A stretch of 64,000 bases of DNA from Burkholderia gladioli. GTDB taxonomy: Bacteria > Pseudomonadota > Gammaproteobacteria > Burkholderiales > Burkholderiaceae. Below, one piece after another: positions 33,528 to 43,093 of the stretch. The stretch spans positions 868,001 to 932,000 of the forward strand of contig NZ_CP009322.1 of the NCBI RefSeq assembly GCF_000959725.1, read 5' to 3'. Every line of letters begins with the position of its first letter. Position 1 is the first letter of the stretch. Made by a program: the position numbers and the translations under genes. The notes beneath the pieces are model-generated. The model saw only the letters and a list, made by a program, of their open reading frames with translations. It did not search any database and was not told where the DNA came from.

Positions 33528-35108
33528 TCAGAGCGTCGCGCCGAGCTGCCAGGGCACGAACTCGTTCTGTCCGTAGCCGTGCAGTTCGCTGCGCGTCGGC
33601 TGGCCCGAGGCGGTGGCGAGCATCTGCTCGAAGATCCGTTGGCCGAGTTCGTCGATGCTGGCCTCGCCGTCGAGAATGGTGCCGCAGTTGATGTCGATAT
33701 CCTCGGACTGGCGGCGCCACAGCGCGCTATTGGTGCCGAGCTTCAGCGAGGGCGAGGGCGCGCAGCCATAGGCCGAGCCGCGCCCGGTGGTGAAGCACAG
33801 CAGGTTGGCGCCGCCCGCCACCTGGCCGGTCGCCGAGACCGGGTCGTAGCCGGGCGTGTCCATGAACACCAGGCCGGCGGCGCGCACGTTTTCGGCGTAG
33901 CGATAGACCTCCACCAGGTTGGTGGTGCCGGCCTTGGCGACCGCGCCCAGCGATTTCTCGAGGATGGTGGTCAGGCCGCCGGCCTTGTTGCCGGCCGAGG
34001 GATTGTTGTTGAGGTCGGCATTCATGCGCCGGCAGTATTCTTCCCACCAGTGGATCCGCGCCATCAGCTTCTCGCCGATCTCGGGCGAGACCGCGCGGCG
34101 CGTGAGCAGGTGCTCGGCGCCATAGATCTCGGGCGTCTCCGACAGGATCGCGGTGCCGCCGTGCGCCACCAGCCTGTCGACCGCGGCGCCCAGCGCCGGG
34201 TTCGCGGTGATGCCCGAATAGCCGTCGGAGCCGCCGCATTGCAGGCCGACGATCAGGTGGCGCGCCTCCACCGGTTCGCGCCGCACCGCGTTCGCGCGCG
34301 GCAGCATGGCCTTGATCGCCTCGACCCCGGCCGCGACCGTGGCTGCCGTGCCGCCGTTGGCCTGGATCGTCATGGCCTGGAGCGCGGCGCCGGTCTCGAT
34401 CGCCTGGTCGCGCAGCAGCGCGTCGATCTGGTTGGTCTCGCAGCCTAGCCCGACCATCAGCACGCCGGCGAAATTCGGGTGCCGCGCATAACCGCCCAGC
34501 GTGCGGCGCAGCACCGCGATCGCCTCGCCGTCCGAGGCGATGCCGCAGCCCAGGCCGTGGGTCAGCGCGATCACGCCGTCCACGTTGGGGTAGTCGGCCA
34601 GCGCCTCGGGGCGGATGTCGCGGCGAAACTGGTCGGCGATCGCGCGCGCGGCGGTGGCCGAGCAATTCACCGAAGTCAGGATGCCGATGTAGTTGCGCGT
34701 CGCCACGCGTCCGTCGGCGCGCACGATGCCCGCGAAGCGCGCGGGCGTCGCGCTGGGCCGGGTCGGCTTGGCGTCCACGCCGAACGCGCCGTCGCGCTCG
34801 AACTCGCCCATCGACAGGTTGTGCACGTGGACGTGCTCGCCGATCTCGATCGCGCGCGAGGCGAAGCCGATGATCTGGCCGTAGCGGCGCACCGGCGCGC
34901 CGGCCGCCACCGCGCGTCGCGCGATCTTGTGGCCGGCGGGGACCAGGCCGCGCGCGATCACCCCGGCCTCGATCGATGCGCCCGCAACCAGTTGCCGGCG
35001 CGCGATCAGCACGTCGTCGTCGGGATGCAGCGCGACCACCTGGGAGGCGGGCTGGGAGGATGCCTCGGGAGCGGAGTCGGAATGGGCGGGGGCGCTGTCG
35101 AGCTTCAT
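33528..35108 (-). CDS. UxaA-family altronate/galactarate dehydratase-like protein
   Basis: 526 residues: SAF domain (about 25-105, ending VHVHNLSMGEFE) joined to the UxaA/GarD catalytic core (about 125-520). Conserved core segments: RNYIGILTSVNCSATAAR, GLGCGIASDGEA, VGLQCGGSDGYSG and NPSAGNKAGGLTTILEKSLG; the Cys residues match those proposed to bind iron. Expected reaction: iron-dependent dehydration of an aldonic or aldaric acid. Close to UxaA in motif form. Sulfolactate sulfo-lyases share this fold, so substrate is open. Operon with the LDH2 gene; LysR divergent. Confidence 0.88.
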   Translation of the reverse strand: MKLDSAPAHSDSAPEASSQPASQVVALHPDDDVLIARRQLVAGASIEAGVIARGLVPAGHKIARRAVAAGAPVRRYGQIIGFASRAIEIGEHVHVHNLSMGEFERDGAFGVDAKPTRPSATPARFAGIVRADGRVATRNYIGILTSVNCSATAARAIADQFRRDIRPEALADYPNVDGVIALTHGLGCGIASDGEAIAVLRRTLGGYARHPNFAGVLMVGLGCETNQIDALLRDQAIETGAALQAMTIQANGGTAATVAAGVEAIKAMLPRANAVRREPVEARHLIVGLQCGGSDGYSGITANPALGAAVDRLVAHGGTAILSETPEIYGAEHLLTRRAVSPEIGEKLMARIHWWEEYCRRMNADLNNNPSAGNKAGGLTTILEKSLGAVAKAGTTNLVEVYRYAENVRAAGLVFMDTPGYDPVSATGQVAGGANLLCFTTGRGSAYGCAPSPSLKLGTNSALWRRQSEDIDINCGTILDGEASIDELGQRIFEQMLATASGQPTRSELHGYGQNEFVPWQLGATL

Positions 35109-35188
35109 CGATCGTCTCGTTGGTCTCTTGGATATCGGGGGCCTGGCATGCGGCGGGCAGGGCAGGTCGAAGCACTTTAGGCAGACGC

Positions 35189-35241
35189 GCGATAAACGTC
35201 CAATCGAAGAATTGTTAGACTCGATTCCATTCGGTTATCGC
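35189..35241. promoter_or_regulatory. Nested dyad operator candidate between UxaA-type and LysR genes
   Basis: Two inverted repeats share one centre near 35214: outer GCGATAA (35189-35195)/TTATCGC (35235-35241) and inner AATCGA (35202-35207)/TCGATT (35221-35226). The spacer of 13 bp in the inner pair suits a LysR-type recognition site. It lies 81-133 bp from the start of the UxaA-type gene and just before the LysR start at 35260. Confidence 0.55.
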
Positions 35242-35259
35242 CGCACTGAGGTTTACCCT

Positions 35260-36201
35260 ATGGATCGCCATCGCCCCCTGTTGTCCGCGACGCTGCCCTC
35301 GAAGCTGCGCTTTCGCCACCTGCAGTTGCTCGAACTGCTGGGGCGCACCCACAACCTGCGCGCGGCGGCCGAGCAGATGCACGTCACGCAGCCGGCCGCC
35401 ACCAAGATCCTCGGCGATATCGAGGCGATGTTCGGCGAGCGCCTGTTCGAGCGGCTGCCGCGCGAGATGCGGCCCACCGACCTGGGCCTGCTGGCGATCC
35501 GCTACGCGGGCAGCGCGATGTCCGGGCTCGGCAAGTTCGCCAATGAATTCGTGACCCAGCAGGGCGGCGGTTACGGGCACCTGACGGTCGGCGCGATCTC
35601 GGCCTCGGCCGCGCAGATCGTGATCGCGGCGATCCGCGAGATCCAGGCGCGGCGCCCGCGCCTGGTGATCAAGCTGGTCGAGCAGAGCAGCGACCAGCTC
35701 GCGATCTGGCTCGAGCACAAGCAGCTGGACCTGATGATCGGCCGGCTCACCGAGCCGCGCCAGCGTGCCATCTTCGATGCGGTCGAGCTGTCGGACGAGC
35801 CGGTCTGCTTCGTGGTCGGCAGCCATCATCCGCTGCTGCGCGCGCGGCGCGTCGACATCGCCGATCTCGGCCATTGGCCCTGGATCCTCTATCCCAGCGC
35901 CACCGCGATCCGCCAGCTGTTCGAGGAGACCTTCGCCAGCGCGGGGCTGGTCGCGCCGGTCGGGATGGTGGAGACGCCCTCGATCTTCTCGACCATCGAG
36001 CTGCTCCGCTCGACCGAGATGATCTCGCTGCAGCCGCGCGCGGTGGTGCAGCAGCGCATCGACGAGGGCCTGCTCGGCTGCCTGCCGATCGAGGTGCGCC
36101 GCAGCATGAGCCACTACAGCGTGATCACCCGCAAGAACGAGCTGCCCTCGCCGCAGATGGAGGAATTCGTGGCGATCCTGAGGCAGCGCGCGGCGGGCTA
36201 G
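35260..36201 (+). CDS. LysR-family transcriptional regulator (GbpR/CbbR-like)
   Basis: 313 residues from the ATG at 35260. HTH with LELLGRTHNLRAAAEQMHVT and QPAATKILGDIEAMFGERLF (about residues 25-66), then the effector domain. The slightly longer N-terminal lead (LPSKLRFRHLQ) is typical of LysR proteins for sugar and aromatic catabolism such as GbpR and PcaQ. Divergent from the UxaA/LDH2 operon with a nested dyad between, so it most likely activates that operon in response to its substrate. Confidence 0.92.
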   Translation: MDRHRPLLSATLPSKLRFRHLQLLELLGRTHNLRAAAEQMHVTQPAATKILGDIEAMFGERLFERLPREMRPTDLGLLAIRYAGSAMSGLGKFANEFVTQQGGGYGHLTVGAISASAAQIVIAAIREIQARRPRLVIKLVEQSSDQLAIWLEHKQLDLMIGRLTEPRQRAIFDAVELSDEPVCFVVGSHHPLLRARRVDIADLGHWPWILYPSATAIRQLFEETFASAGLVAPVGMVETPSIFSTIELLRSTEMISLQPRAVVQQRIDEGLLGCLPIEVRRSMSHYSVITRKNELPSPQMEEFVAILRQRAAG

Positions 36202-36356
36202 CGGCGGCGGTTCGGGCTGAACCGGCGGCCTGCCCGGCGTACCCGGCCATCAAGCTTTCGGCGTGACTCGCCGGTTTCACACATTCGCCGGAACGAGTGG
36301 TGTACGTTACGGTGAACTATCCGATCGACTCATTTTCCTTTTCCGGTGACATCGTC

Positions 36357-37016
36357 ATGCAAGATCGATTCGCGTCCGCCTTTCAGCATGCTCCCTCGCC
36401 CACCGACCGGCCGGCGTTCTACCCGCTCGCGCAGTTCCCTCGATTGCAGGAGCTCGCCCTGAACTGGGAGGTGATCCGCGACGAGTGCATGAACCTGGAT
36501 GCCCCCTTGCTCGAAATCGATCGCGTGGGCAAGAACCATGACCAGGTGCATGCCGAGATCATCGATCACGTCAGGAAGGGCGGGCGATACGGCTGGCTGC
36601 TGGGATGGAAGTCGGACGGAAGCTTCAATCGCGACTGGACGCAATACGGCCTGGTCGTGCGCGACCAGGCGATCCCGTTCGCCGCCGAGGCCATGCCGCG
36701 GACGATCGAGATGCTGGGCAGGATCAAGGGCATCAAGGTATGTGCCCTGTCGCGGATGATGCCGAACGTGTTGCTGAGCACGCATCGACATCCGGAGTTG
36801 CTCGAGCAGGGCATGCTGCAGATGCACATCACGCTCGACGCGGCGGTCGAGGGGAATTATGCCTACCTGAACGTGGCCGGCCATTTCAACCAGAACCAGG
36901 TCGGCAATGCCATCGTGTTCGACGGCTCGCTCGATCATTTCGCCCTGAATGCCTCGCCCGTGCCGCGCACGATCTTCTACATGGAGTTCGAGCGCGACAA
37001 GCAGATCCAGGGGTGA
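36357..37016 (+). CDS. Aspartyl/asparaginyl beta-hydroxylase-like protein
   Basis: 219 residues from the ATG at 36357; a GTG at 36297 would add 20 residues and cannot be excluded. The C-terminal half follows the Asp/Asn beta-hydroxylase pattern: STHRHPELLEQGMLQMHITL with the first iron His, then VFDGSLDHFALNASPVPRTI with the second iron His and the 2-oxoglutarate-binding Arg. This predicts an Fe(II)/2-oxoglutarate oxygenase. Unlike LpxO it has no N-terminal TM helix, so a lipid A role is unlikely. No neighbour suggests the substrate. Confidence 0.72.
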   Translation: MQDRFASAFQHAPSPTDRPAFYPLAQFPRLQELALNWEVIRDECMNLDAPLLEIDRVGKNHDQVHAEIIDHVRKGGRYGWLLGWKSDGSFNRDWTQYGLVVRDQAIPFAAEAMPRTIEMLGRIKGIKVCALSRMMPNVLLSTHRHPELLEQGMLQMHITLDAAVEGNYAYLNVAGHFNQNQVGNAIVFDGSLDHFALNASPVPRTIFYMEFERDKQIQG

Positions 37017-37069
37017 TCCACGCGGCGCGGCGCCGGGCGGCACGGCGCCGGCAGGCGGCCCGCCGATGC

Positions 37070-37759
37070 TCAGGAGACGTTCGCGCTGCAGCTCGGATAC
37101 GGCGCCTTCTCGCCCGGCACGATCGGGCAGACCTTCAGCGGCATCAGGTTGCGCACGCGCTGCAGCCACATGGCGGCGTCGATATCGAGCGGCTTGGTGG
37201 ACAGCGGGCCGCGCTGCGCCCATTGCAGCGTGTAGAGATCCTTGGCACCCTTCACCACCGTGATCGCGGTGGTTTCGCTGTGGCCCGCGCTGGCCGCGGC
37301 ATTGCCGCAACTCACCACCATCGAGAAGGCGTCGCTGCCGTTGAGCTTGCCGTCGTAGATGCCCTTGGCCGAGAAGCTCTGCGGGCAGGCCTTCTGGAAG
37401 CCGGCGGCGATGCCGGTGGCATAGCTCTTGGCATCGGCTTCCGGATGCTTGGCGATCACGTTCTGCGCGCCCGTCAGCGTGATCATCTGCGACCAGTTCG
37501 CGTTGGTTTCGCCGGGCAGCACCCATTCGTGCGCGTAGTCGTCGCCGCGCGTGCCTTCGTAGATCGACACGAAGCGCGTCGGCAGGCGGAAGTAGACCAG
37601 CTGGTTGTAGATCGGCGCGATGGTCGCGATCACGGGCAGCACCGGTTGGCTGGCCGAGGCGGCCGGAGCGGCAGCGGGGGTTTGCGCCTGGGCGCCGGCG
37701 GCGAGTGTCAGGGTCAGCAGCGATCCCGCGAGCAGCGCGGTGGAGCGGATAACACGCAT
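37070..37759 (-). CDS. Periplasmic hypothetical protein
   Basis: 229 residues with a clear signal peptide (LLAGSLLTLTLAAGAQAQ, cleavage near residue 25) and a short Ala/Pro linker. The mature domain has four or five Cys, two in KVCPIVPGEKAPYPSC at the end and others in KACPQS and VSCGN, suggesting disulfides in the periplasm. No catalytic motif recognised. Convergent with the hydroxylase-like gene; next gene upstream is 536 bp away. Confidence 0.7.
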   Translation of the reverse strand: MRVIRSTALLAGSLLTLTLAAGAQAQTPAAAPAASASQPVLPVIATIAPIYNQLVYFRLPTRFVSIYEGTRGDDYAHEWVLPGETNANWSQMITLTGAQNVIAKHPEADAKSYATGIAAGFQKACPQSFSAKGIYDGKLNGSDAFSMVVSCGNAAASAGHSETTAITVVKGAKDLYTLQWAQRGPLSTKPLDIDAAMWLQRVRNLMPLKVCPIVPGEKAPYPSCSANVS

Positions 37760-38295
37760 GATGTCCTCGTGGATGTTTTGGGCGTCGGTGTCGATGGCGT
37801 CATATGCACCATCCTAGGCTGCGAATGTATCGCAAACCTCCCGTTCTGGTCGATGCTTTTACGCTCTGCAACATGTTGTGACGATGATCGCCGCTGCGCT
37901 GCGACATCGCGCGTTAACAGTCTTTCACGAGCGCGAATTCGCGAATGCGTATGCACCTATGCAAGCGCGACGCATCGCCCGTGCCCGACGGAAACCGGCG
38001 CCGGTGGCAGGCCCGCGTATCGCCTCGATTTGGTTGCGTGCGCATCCATTCGGCATTTGATTCGGATCGCGAACGAAGCGCGTGATCGGCTGGGTCATTG
38101 CCGGGCCTCGAAGGGCGGGGCGCGAGCGCGAGGCGGCCGGTGATCGTGCGGGCCCTATGCGGGTCGAGGAGGATTGCCGTACCGGCACGTGAGATATACG
38201 ATGTCGCTCAACTTGGGATGTGAAAGACAGATTCAAGCATGAATTAGCTGGGATCGATCTATTTTAAGTTGTCAGACGACATATAAGGAGGTGGG
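37760..38295. other. 536-bp intergenic region
   Basis: No gene seen. Divergent promoters for the periplasmic protein and the lactonase-like gene should lie here; 37780-37930 and 38200-38290 are AT-richer. An AAGGAGGTGGG ribosome-binding site sits just before the start at 38296. Confidence 0.6.
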
Positions 38296-39402
38296 ATGAA
38301 ACAGGTGCGTACGCTCCGTGCCTTCACGCTCGCGGTCTCGCTGGCGGCAGCCGGGCTGGCGATGGCCGTCGAGGCAGCCACCTACGCCTATGTCTCGAAT
38401 GCCGATAGCGGCAGCATCTCGGTGCTGCGGCTCGATACGGCCAGCGGGGCGCTCACGCCGGTCGAGACGGTCGAGGCGGGGGGCACGGTGATGCCGATGG
38501 CGCTCTCGCCGAACCATCTGCGGCTCTACGCCGGGATCCGCTCGCAGCCCTATCGCGTGCTCAGCTTCGCGCTCAATCCGCTCGACGGCCGCCTCACCGA
38601 ACTCGGCAGCGCGCCGCTCGCGCACAGCATGCCCTACCTGTCGACCGACGCGACGGGCCGCTACCTGTTCTCGGCCTCCTACGACGGCAACCTGCTGGCG
38701 GTCAACACGATCGGCGCGGACGGCCTGGTCGGCCCGGTCAGGCAGACCGTTCCCACCGGCCCGAAGGCGCACGCGATCCTGCCCGCGCCCGACAACCGCG
38801 TGGCCTTCGCCTCGGTGCTCGGCGCCGACGCCTGGCTGCGGCTGCGCTTCGACGCCGGCACCGGCGAGCTGACGCTGGACGACGCGCCGGCCTATGCGCT
38901 GCCGCCCAAGTCCGGCCCGCGCCATTTCCGCTTCTCGCCTGACCAGCGCTTCGTGTACCTGATCGACGAACTGGACGGCAAGCTGCACGTGCTGGCCTTC
39001 GATCGCGAGCACGACCGCGTGAAGCCGGTGCAGACCGTGTCGATCCTGCCGCCCGGTTTCGGCGCCCAGACGCCCTGGGGCGCCGACCTGCACCTCACGC
39101 CGGACGGCCGCTTCCTCTATGCCTCGGAGCGCACCTCGAGCACGCTGGCCACCTGGCGCGTCGATCGCGCCAGCGGCCGTCTCACGCGCATCGCCACCAC
39201 GCCGACCGAGAAGCAGCCGCGCGGTTTCGCGATCGATCCGTCGGGGCATTACCTGCTGGCGGTCGGGCAGTTGTCGACCTCGCTGCGCGTGTACCGCATC
39301 GATACGCGCAGCGGGGCCCTGGCGCCGCTTGGCGAGGCGCCGGTCGGCAAGGGCGCGAACTGGATCGAGATGGTCGATTTCGACGGTTCGAACGGCGGCT
39401 GA
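38296..39402 (+). CDS. Secreted lactonase-family seven-bladed propeller (PF10282)
   Basis: 368 residues with a very strong ribosome-binding site and a signal peptide (about residues 1-29, LAAAGLAMAVEAA). The rest is a beta-propeller with repeated blades of the form TYAYVSNADSGSISVLRLD and RFLYASERTSSTLATWRVD, matching the 6-phosphogluconolactonase/carboxy-cis,cis-muconate cyclase family. True Pgl is cytoplasmic, so an exported member probably acts on another lactone or binds a ligand. Monocistronic. Confidence 0.88.
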   Translation: MKQVRTLRAFTLAVSLAAAGLAMAVEAATYAYVSNADSGSISVLRLDTASGALTPVETVEAGGTVMPMALSPNHLRLYAGIRSQPYRVLSFALNPLDGRLTELGSAPLAHSMPYLSTDATGRYLFSASYDGNLLAVNTIGADGLVGPVRQTVPTGPKAHAILPAPDNRVAFASVLGADAWLRLRFDAGTGELTLDDAPAYALPPKSGPRHFRFSPDQRFVYLIDELDGKLHVLAFDREHDRVKPVQTVSILPPGFGAQTPWGADLHLTPDGRFLYASERTSSTLATWRVDRASGRLTRIATTPTEKQPRGFAIDPSGHYLLAVGQLSTSLRVYRIDTRSGALAPLGEAPVGKGANWIEMVDFDGSNGG

Positions 39403-39581
39403 GCGGCGAGGCGCGGCGCTTGCCCGCTCGCTTGCCCGGCGGCGATCGGGTGGGTTTCCCGATGGCGGCGCCGGTGCCGCTCGTGAGATGATTGGCGCCG
39501 ATCGCCGGCGCGCGTCGCGCTGCCGGCCAAACCACGAGACCTGCGCCGGGCGTGATGCCCGGCGGCCACCCGAGCGCCCCG

Positions 39582-40166
39582 ATGGAAGCCTTTCCCCACC
39601 TGCTCACGCGGCGGCTGGTGCTGCGCGAGCTGAGCGCGGCCGATGCGCCGGCGCTCTACGCGATCCATGGCGACGCCGAGGCGATGCGCTGGTACGGCGC
39701 CGATCCGCTCACGGCACCCGCCCAGGCGGCGCGCCTGATCGATACCTTCAGCGCCTGGCGGATCGCCGGCAGCGGCCTGCGCTGGGGCCTGGAGCGGCGC
39801 GCCGACGCGCGCCTGCTGGGCACCTGCGGGCTGTTCCGCTGGAGCCGCCCGTGGCGCAGTTGCACGATCGGCTACGAGCTGGCGCGCGAGGTCCGGGGGC
39901 AGGGGTTCATGCGCGAGGCGCTGGGTGCCGTGCTCGAGCACGGTTTCGAGACGATGGCGCTCAATCGCATCGAGGCGCGCGTGCATCCCGACAACGCGGC
40001 TTCGCTGCGTGCGCTCGAGGCGCTCGGCTTCGTGCGCGAGGGCTACCAGCGCCAGGCGGGTTACTGGGGCGGCGCATTCCACGATCTCGCGCAATACGCG
40101 CTGCTGCGCGAGGACCATCGTGCGCGCGGCGCGGGGGGCGCGCCCCCGATCGCGCGCCGCGCCTGA
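39582..40166 (+). CDS. GNAT-family N-acetyltransferase (RimJ/RimL-like)
   Basis: 194 residues from the ATG at 39582. Typical start LLTRRLVLRELSAADAPALY; acetyl-CoA loop REVRGQGFMREAL; end NRIEARVHPDNAASLRALEA then LGFVREGYQR. This is the protein- or antibiotic-modifying RimJ/RimL branch. Target unknown. Convergent with the porin gene. Confidence 0.9.
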   Translation: MEAFPHLLTRRLVLRELSAADAPALYAIHGDAEAMRWYGADPLTAPAQAARLIDTFSAWRIAGSGLRWGLERRADARLLGTCGLFRWSRPWRSCTIGYELAREVRGQGFMREALGAVLEHGFETMALNRIEARVHPDNAASLRALEALGFVREGYQRQAGYWGGAFHDLAQYALLREDHRARGAGGAPPIARRA

Positions 40167-40256
40167 GCGGCGCGCTCGCGCTCACGCCGGCGGGCGCTGG
40201 ACGCGGCCGCCCGGCGGCAGGCCACCGGCGCTGCCGGCGGCCATCCTCGGCATCGA

Positions 40257-41423
40257 TCAGAAGGTGTGACGCAGGCCCACCGTCACGGCCACCTGCGTGT
40301 CGGTCGACGACGGCGACAGCGTGTTGATCATCGCGTGCGACAGCACCGAGCCGGCCGGCGCGCCGTGCACGTTCTGATAGACCCCTTCCAGGTAGATGTC
40401 GGTGCGCTTGCTGAAGGCGTAGTCGGTCTGCAGCATGGCGGTGTTCCAGCCCGGCGACGAGCCGTTGTAGGCGCCGCGCGTATAGGTATAGGCGCCTGAC
40501 AGGCTCAGCGCCGGGGTCAGCGCGTATTTCGCGTTGACCTCGTAGTTGTCCAGGCGCAGCGTGCCGCTCAGGCTGCCCGAGGAGCCGTCGGCGGCGCCCA
40601 GGTAGGTGCCGGTGCCGAACGAATACACGCCGGTGGCGTTGTCGATCTGGGTGTGGCTCCAGACCAGGCCGACGGTGGCGGGGCCATAGGTGTAGTTGCC
40701 GCCCAGCGACCAGATCCGCTGCCGCTCGGCGACGAAGTTCGCGCTGGTGTCGCCGGTGGTGACCGCGCCGCTGCCGCTGCCGGCATCGTTGAGCTGCAGG
40801 TAGCCGGCCGCCAGGTTGACCGGGCCCTGCGCATACGACAGCGCGAAGCCGTAGGAGCGGTTGTTGGCGAAGTTGCCGGCCTGGTTGCTGAAGCTGTACA
40901 TGGTCTCGAAGGTGAGGCCGCGCCAGGTCGGGCTCGCGTACTTGACCGAGTTGTTGATCACCACCGAGTTGGCGGCCAGGTTGTCGTTCTCGAACGGATG
41001 CGCGGCCAGGCTGCCGCCCCAGGTGTTGAACTCGGCCGACAGCGGGCCCACCAGGTCGTTCATCACGTCGAACTGGCGGCCGAAGGTGAGGGTGCCCGCC
41101 TGGGCGCTCTGCAGCCCGACCCAGGCCTGCGAGCCGAAGCCGTCGCCCGAGAAGGCCTGCGCGCCGTTGTTGAGCAGGAAACCCTGCTCGAGCTTGAACA
41201 CCGCATGCAGGCCGCCGCCGAGGTCCTCGTCGCCCTTCAGGCCGAACACCGTGTTCTGCGTCGAGCTGCTGTTCTCCTGCCAGTTGCTGTGGCCCTGCTG
41301 GTTGTTGGTGTAGACGAGGCCGGTATCGATCAGGCCGTAGAGCGTGACGCTGCTTTGCGCGTACGAGGACGTCGAGACGGCAAGCGCGCCGAACAGCGCG
41401 ACGGTGATCAGGGTGGGTTTCAT
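40257..41423 (-). CDS. Gram-negative porin (Burkholderia type)
   Basis: 388 residues from the ATG at 41423: signal peptide MKPTLITVALFGALAVSTSS then YAQSSVTLYGLIDTGL, the hallmark first strand of the betaproteobacterial trimeric porins. Loop 3 region WVGLQSAQAGTLTFGRQFD, and a C-terminal TVGLRHTF ending in Phe for BAM recognition. Forms a 16-stranded outer-membrane channel for small solutes. One of many such genes usual in this genus; no operon partner. Confidence 0.95.
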   Translation of the reverse strand: MKPTLITVALFGALAVSTSSYAQSSVTLYGLIDTGLVYTNNQQGHSNWQENSSSTQNTVFGLKGDEDLGGGLHAVFKLEQGFLLNNGAQAFSGDGFGSQAWVGLQSAQAGTLTFGRQFDVMNDLVGPLSAEFNTWGGSLAAHPFENDNLAANSVVINNSVKYASPTWRGLTFETMYSFSNQAGNFANNRSYGFALSYAQGPVNLAAGYLQLNDAGSGSGAVTTGDTSANFVAERQRIWSLGGNYTYGPATVGLVWSHTQIDNATGVYSFGTGTYLGAADGSSGSLSGTLRLDNYEVNAKYALTPALSLSGAYTYTRGAYNGSSPGWNTAMLQTDYAFSKRTDIYLEGVYQNVHGAPAGSVLSHAMINTLSPSSTDTQVAVTVGLRHTF

Positions 41424-41972
41424 CGAATGGCCTCCGCAATGGACGATGAGTGTGGTCGATTGATTTGCTGCCTGATGCATGTCGATCGGAAAAAGCGGCG
41501 CCGCGAATCGGGCGCGCGGCAATTCGGATCGGTCGAATCGATGTCGTGTCGAGCTTCGCGCCGATGGAAATCGGTCGAAATCACCGGCTGCGAGCAACCG
41601 GTGCGACGAGCTTGCCGGGCGGCCCTGGCGGGGCGGCCCGGCGATCAGGCAACGGGCCGCATCATAGAACGCCGAAAATAAAAATGGCGTCGAAAAGGCC
41701 CCTGCGTGGTATTAAAAAAACAGAATTATTTTTTATGTGAAGCAAGCTGTCATTCAATCGGCGATCAGCGCGATTAAAATCCGATGCGCAAGGAAAGTGC
41801 AATGAAAAGCGCCTGGCTTTCCATTGATTTGATAATCGATTACCGATGGCTTTCGGCATTGCGGATAAGCGGGGGCGATGCGATGATGGCGCGCGGTGCG
41901 TTGCGCATTCCGGTCGAATCCGCGAGGCGCGCGTGCCCCGATCGTCCACCCCTGCACCGAAGGAGCGCACGC
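41424..41972. other. 549-bp intergenic region upstream of porin and lipoprotein genes
   Basis: No credible gene. 41680-41870 is strongly AT-rich for this genome (GGTATTAAAAAAACAGAATT; TTGATTTGATAATCGATTAC) and probably holds the regulated porin promoter and binding sites for nucleoid or OmpR-type proteins. Short in-frame extensions of the lipoprotein gene here lack family support. Confidence 0.6.
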
Positions 41973-42551
41973 TTGCGTCTCGTACCCGTTCTCGCGCTGG
42001 CCGTCGCGGCGCTGCTGTCCGCCTGCGCCGGTTCCGGCACGCCCCGCCAGAGCGCGCCGGTCGCCGCGCCGCGGCCGCCGGGCGCCACCGGCGCGCAATT
42101 GCTGCCGCCGGGCTACGTCTGCCAGGATTGCTCGATGAGCTTCATCGTCAGCGCGATCCGTCCGCCGCGTCATGGGCTGATGCTGGTGCGCGGCGGTTTC
42201 ATGACGCCGCAATCGATGTGGATCGTGGTCGACTACGACCAGCAGCGCATCTCGCGCGTGGTCACGGCCGCCTCGCGCGACGCGGCGGGCAACTTCGCGT
42301 TGAGCCCGGTGGCCGGCGACGCGGCCGCGCTCGACAGCACCGAGCTGGCCGGCATCCGCGCGGATGCCGACGATGTCTGGGCCGCGCTGCGCACCATGCG
42401 CTCGAAGTCGGCCACCGACGTGACCTGGAGCCTCTACCTGCTCGACGGCGGGGCGGTGCGCCACGAATTCGGCATCGGCCTGCCCGGCGACGAGGCCGCC
42501 AAGCTGGCCGGGCGGATCGACACGGTGGTGGAACGGCGCTTCGCGCACTGA
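41973..42551 (+). CDS. Putative outer-membrane lipoprotein
   Basis: 192 residues if translation begins at the TTG at 41973. That start is chosen because an AAGGAG ribosome-binding site lies 8 bp upstream and the resulting N-terminus (LRLVPVLALAVAALLSAC) is a perfect lipoprotein signal with lipobox LSAC; ATG starts further upstream bury it. The mature part has a CQDC pair and a mixed alpha/beta composition, with no known domain. Function unknown. Confidence 0.7.
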   Translation: MRLVPVLALAVAALLSACAGSGTPRQSAPVAAPRPPGATGAQLLPPGYVCQDCSMSFIVSAIRPPRHGLMLVRGGFMTPQSMWIVVDYDQQRISRVVTAASRDAAGNFALSPVAGDAAALDSTELAGIRADADDVWAALRTMRSKSATDVTWSLYLLDGGAVRHEFGIGLPGDEAAKLAGRIDTVVERRFAH

Positions 42552-43093
42552 ACCGTCGGCGGGCGGCGAGGGCAGGGGCCCGCGCCGGCGCCGGCTCGCC
42601 CGATGTGGTGACGCGTTTCGGGTAGCGCCCGCCGCCCGCGGCGCGGCCTCCCCGGCGCCGGGCCGGTTTGCGCGTTCGCGGACGATCCGGTTAAAATTCG
42701 CGGCGCGCGGCGGCCGATGCTCTCGCGCCCGCCCGCCGGGTGCCGCTCAGGCGCCGCTGCCCGGCCGGGCCATCCTCCTCGACGAATTCATTCCGCTACC
42801 CATGTAATCGCTCGCGAACTCCCGTCAGTCCATTTCGCCCGACCGATCGGGGGTTCGCGGACCGATGCCGCCTGCCTGCGCGCGCGCCTTGCGCCGCCCC
42901 GGCCAGGCGTCGTCCCGTCTACCCGTGTTCCACACGAAGCCAGCCGGCAGCGCGCCCGGGATCCGCCCCGCGCCGTCCATGCCGGCGGCATCCGAGCCGG
43001 TCCGCGCCCACCCACGGCCGGGCAGTGCGCGCCGGCCCGACGCTCATCGGGCCGCGCGGCGCTGTCCCCAACGATTCAACACGGAATCCACCC
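42552..43093. other. 542-bp GC-rich intergenic region before the SulP gene
   Basis: No gene is supported. The frame of the SulP gene stays open upstream to 42740, but the translation there is Arg/Pro-rich low-complexity sequence without family similarity. A short AT-richer patch near 42690-42705 (GGTTAAAATTCG) may be a promoter. Confidence 0.55.

Noticed and set aside
42740..43093. N-terminal extension of the SulP protein
   Set aside because: Arg/Pro-rich, no similarity to SulP proteins; the ATG at 43094 gives the family-typical start.
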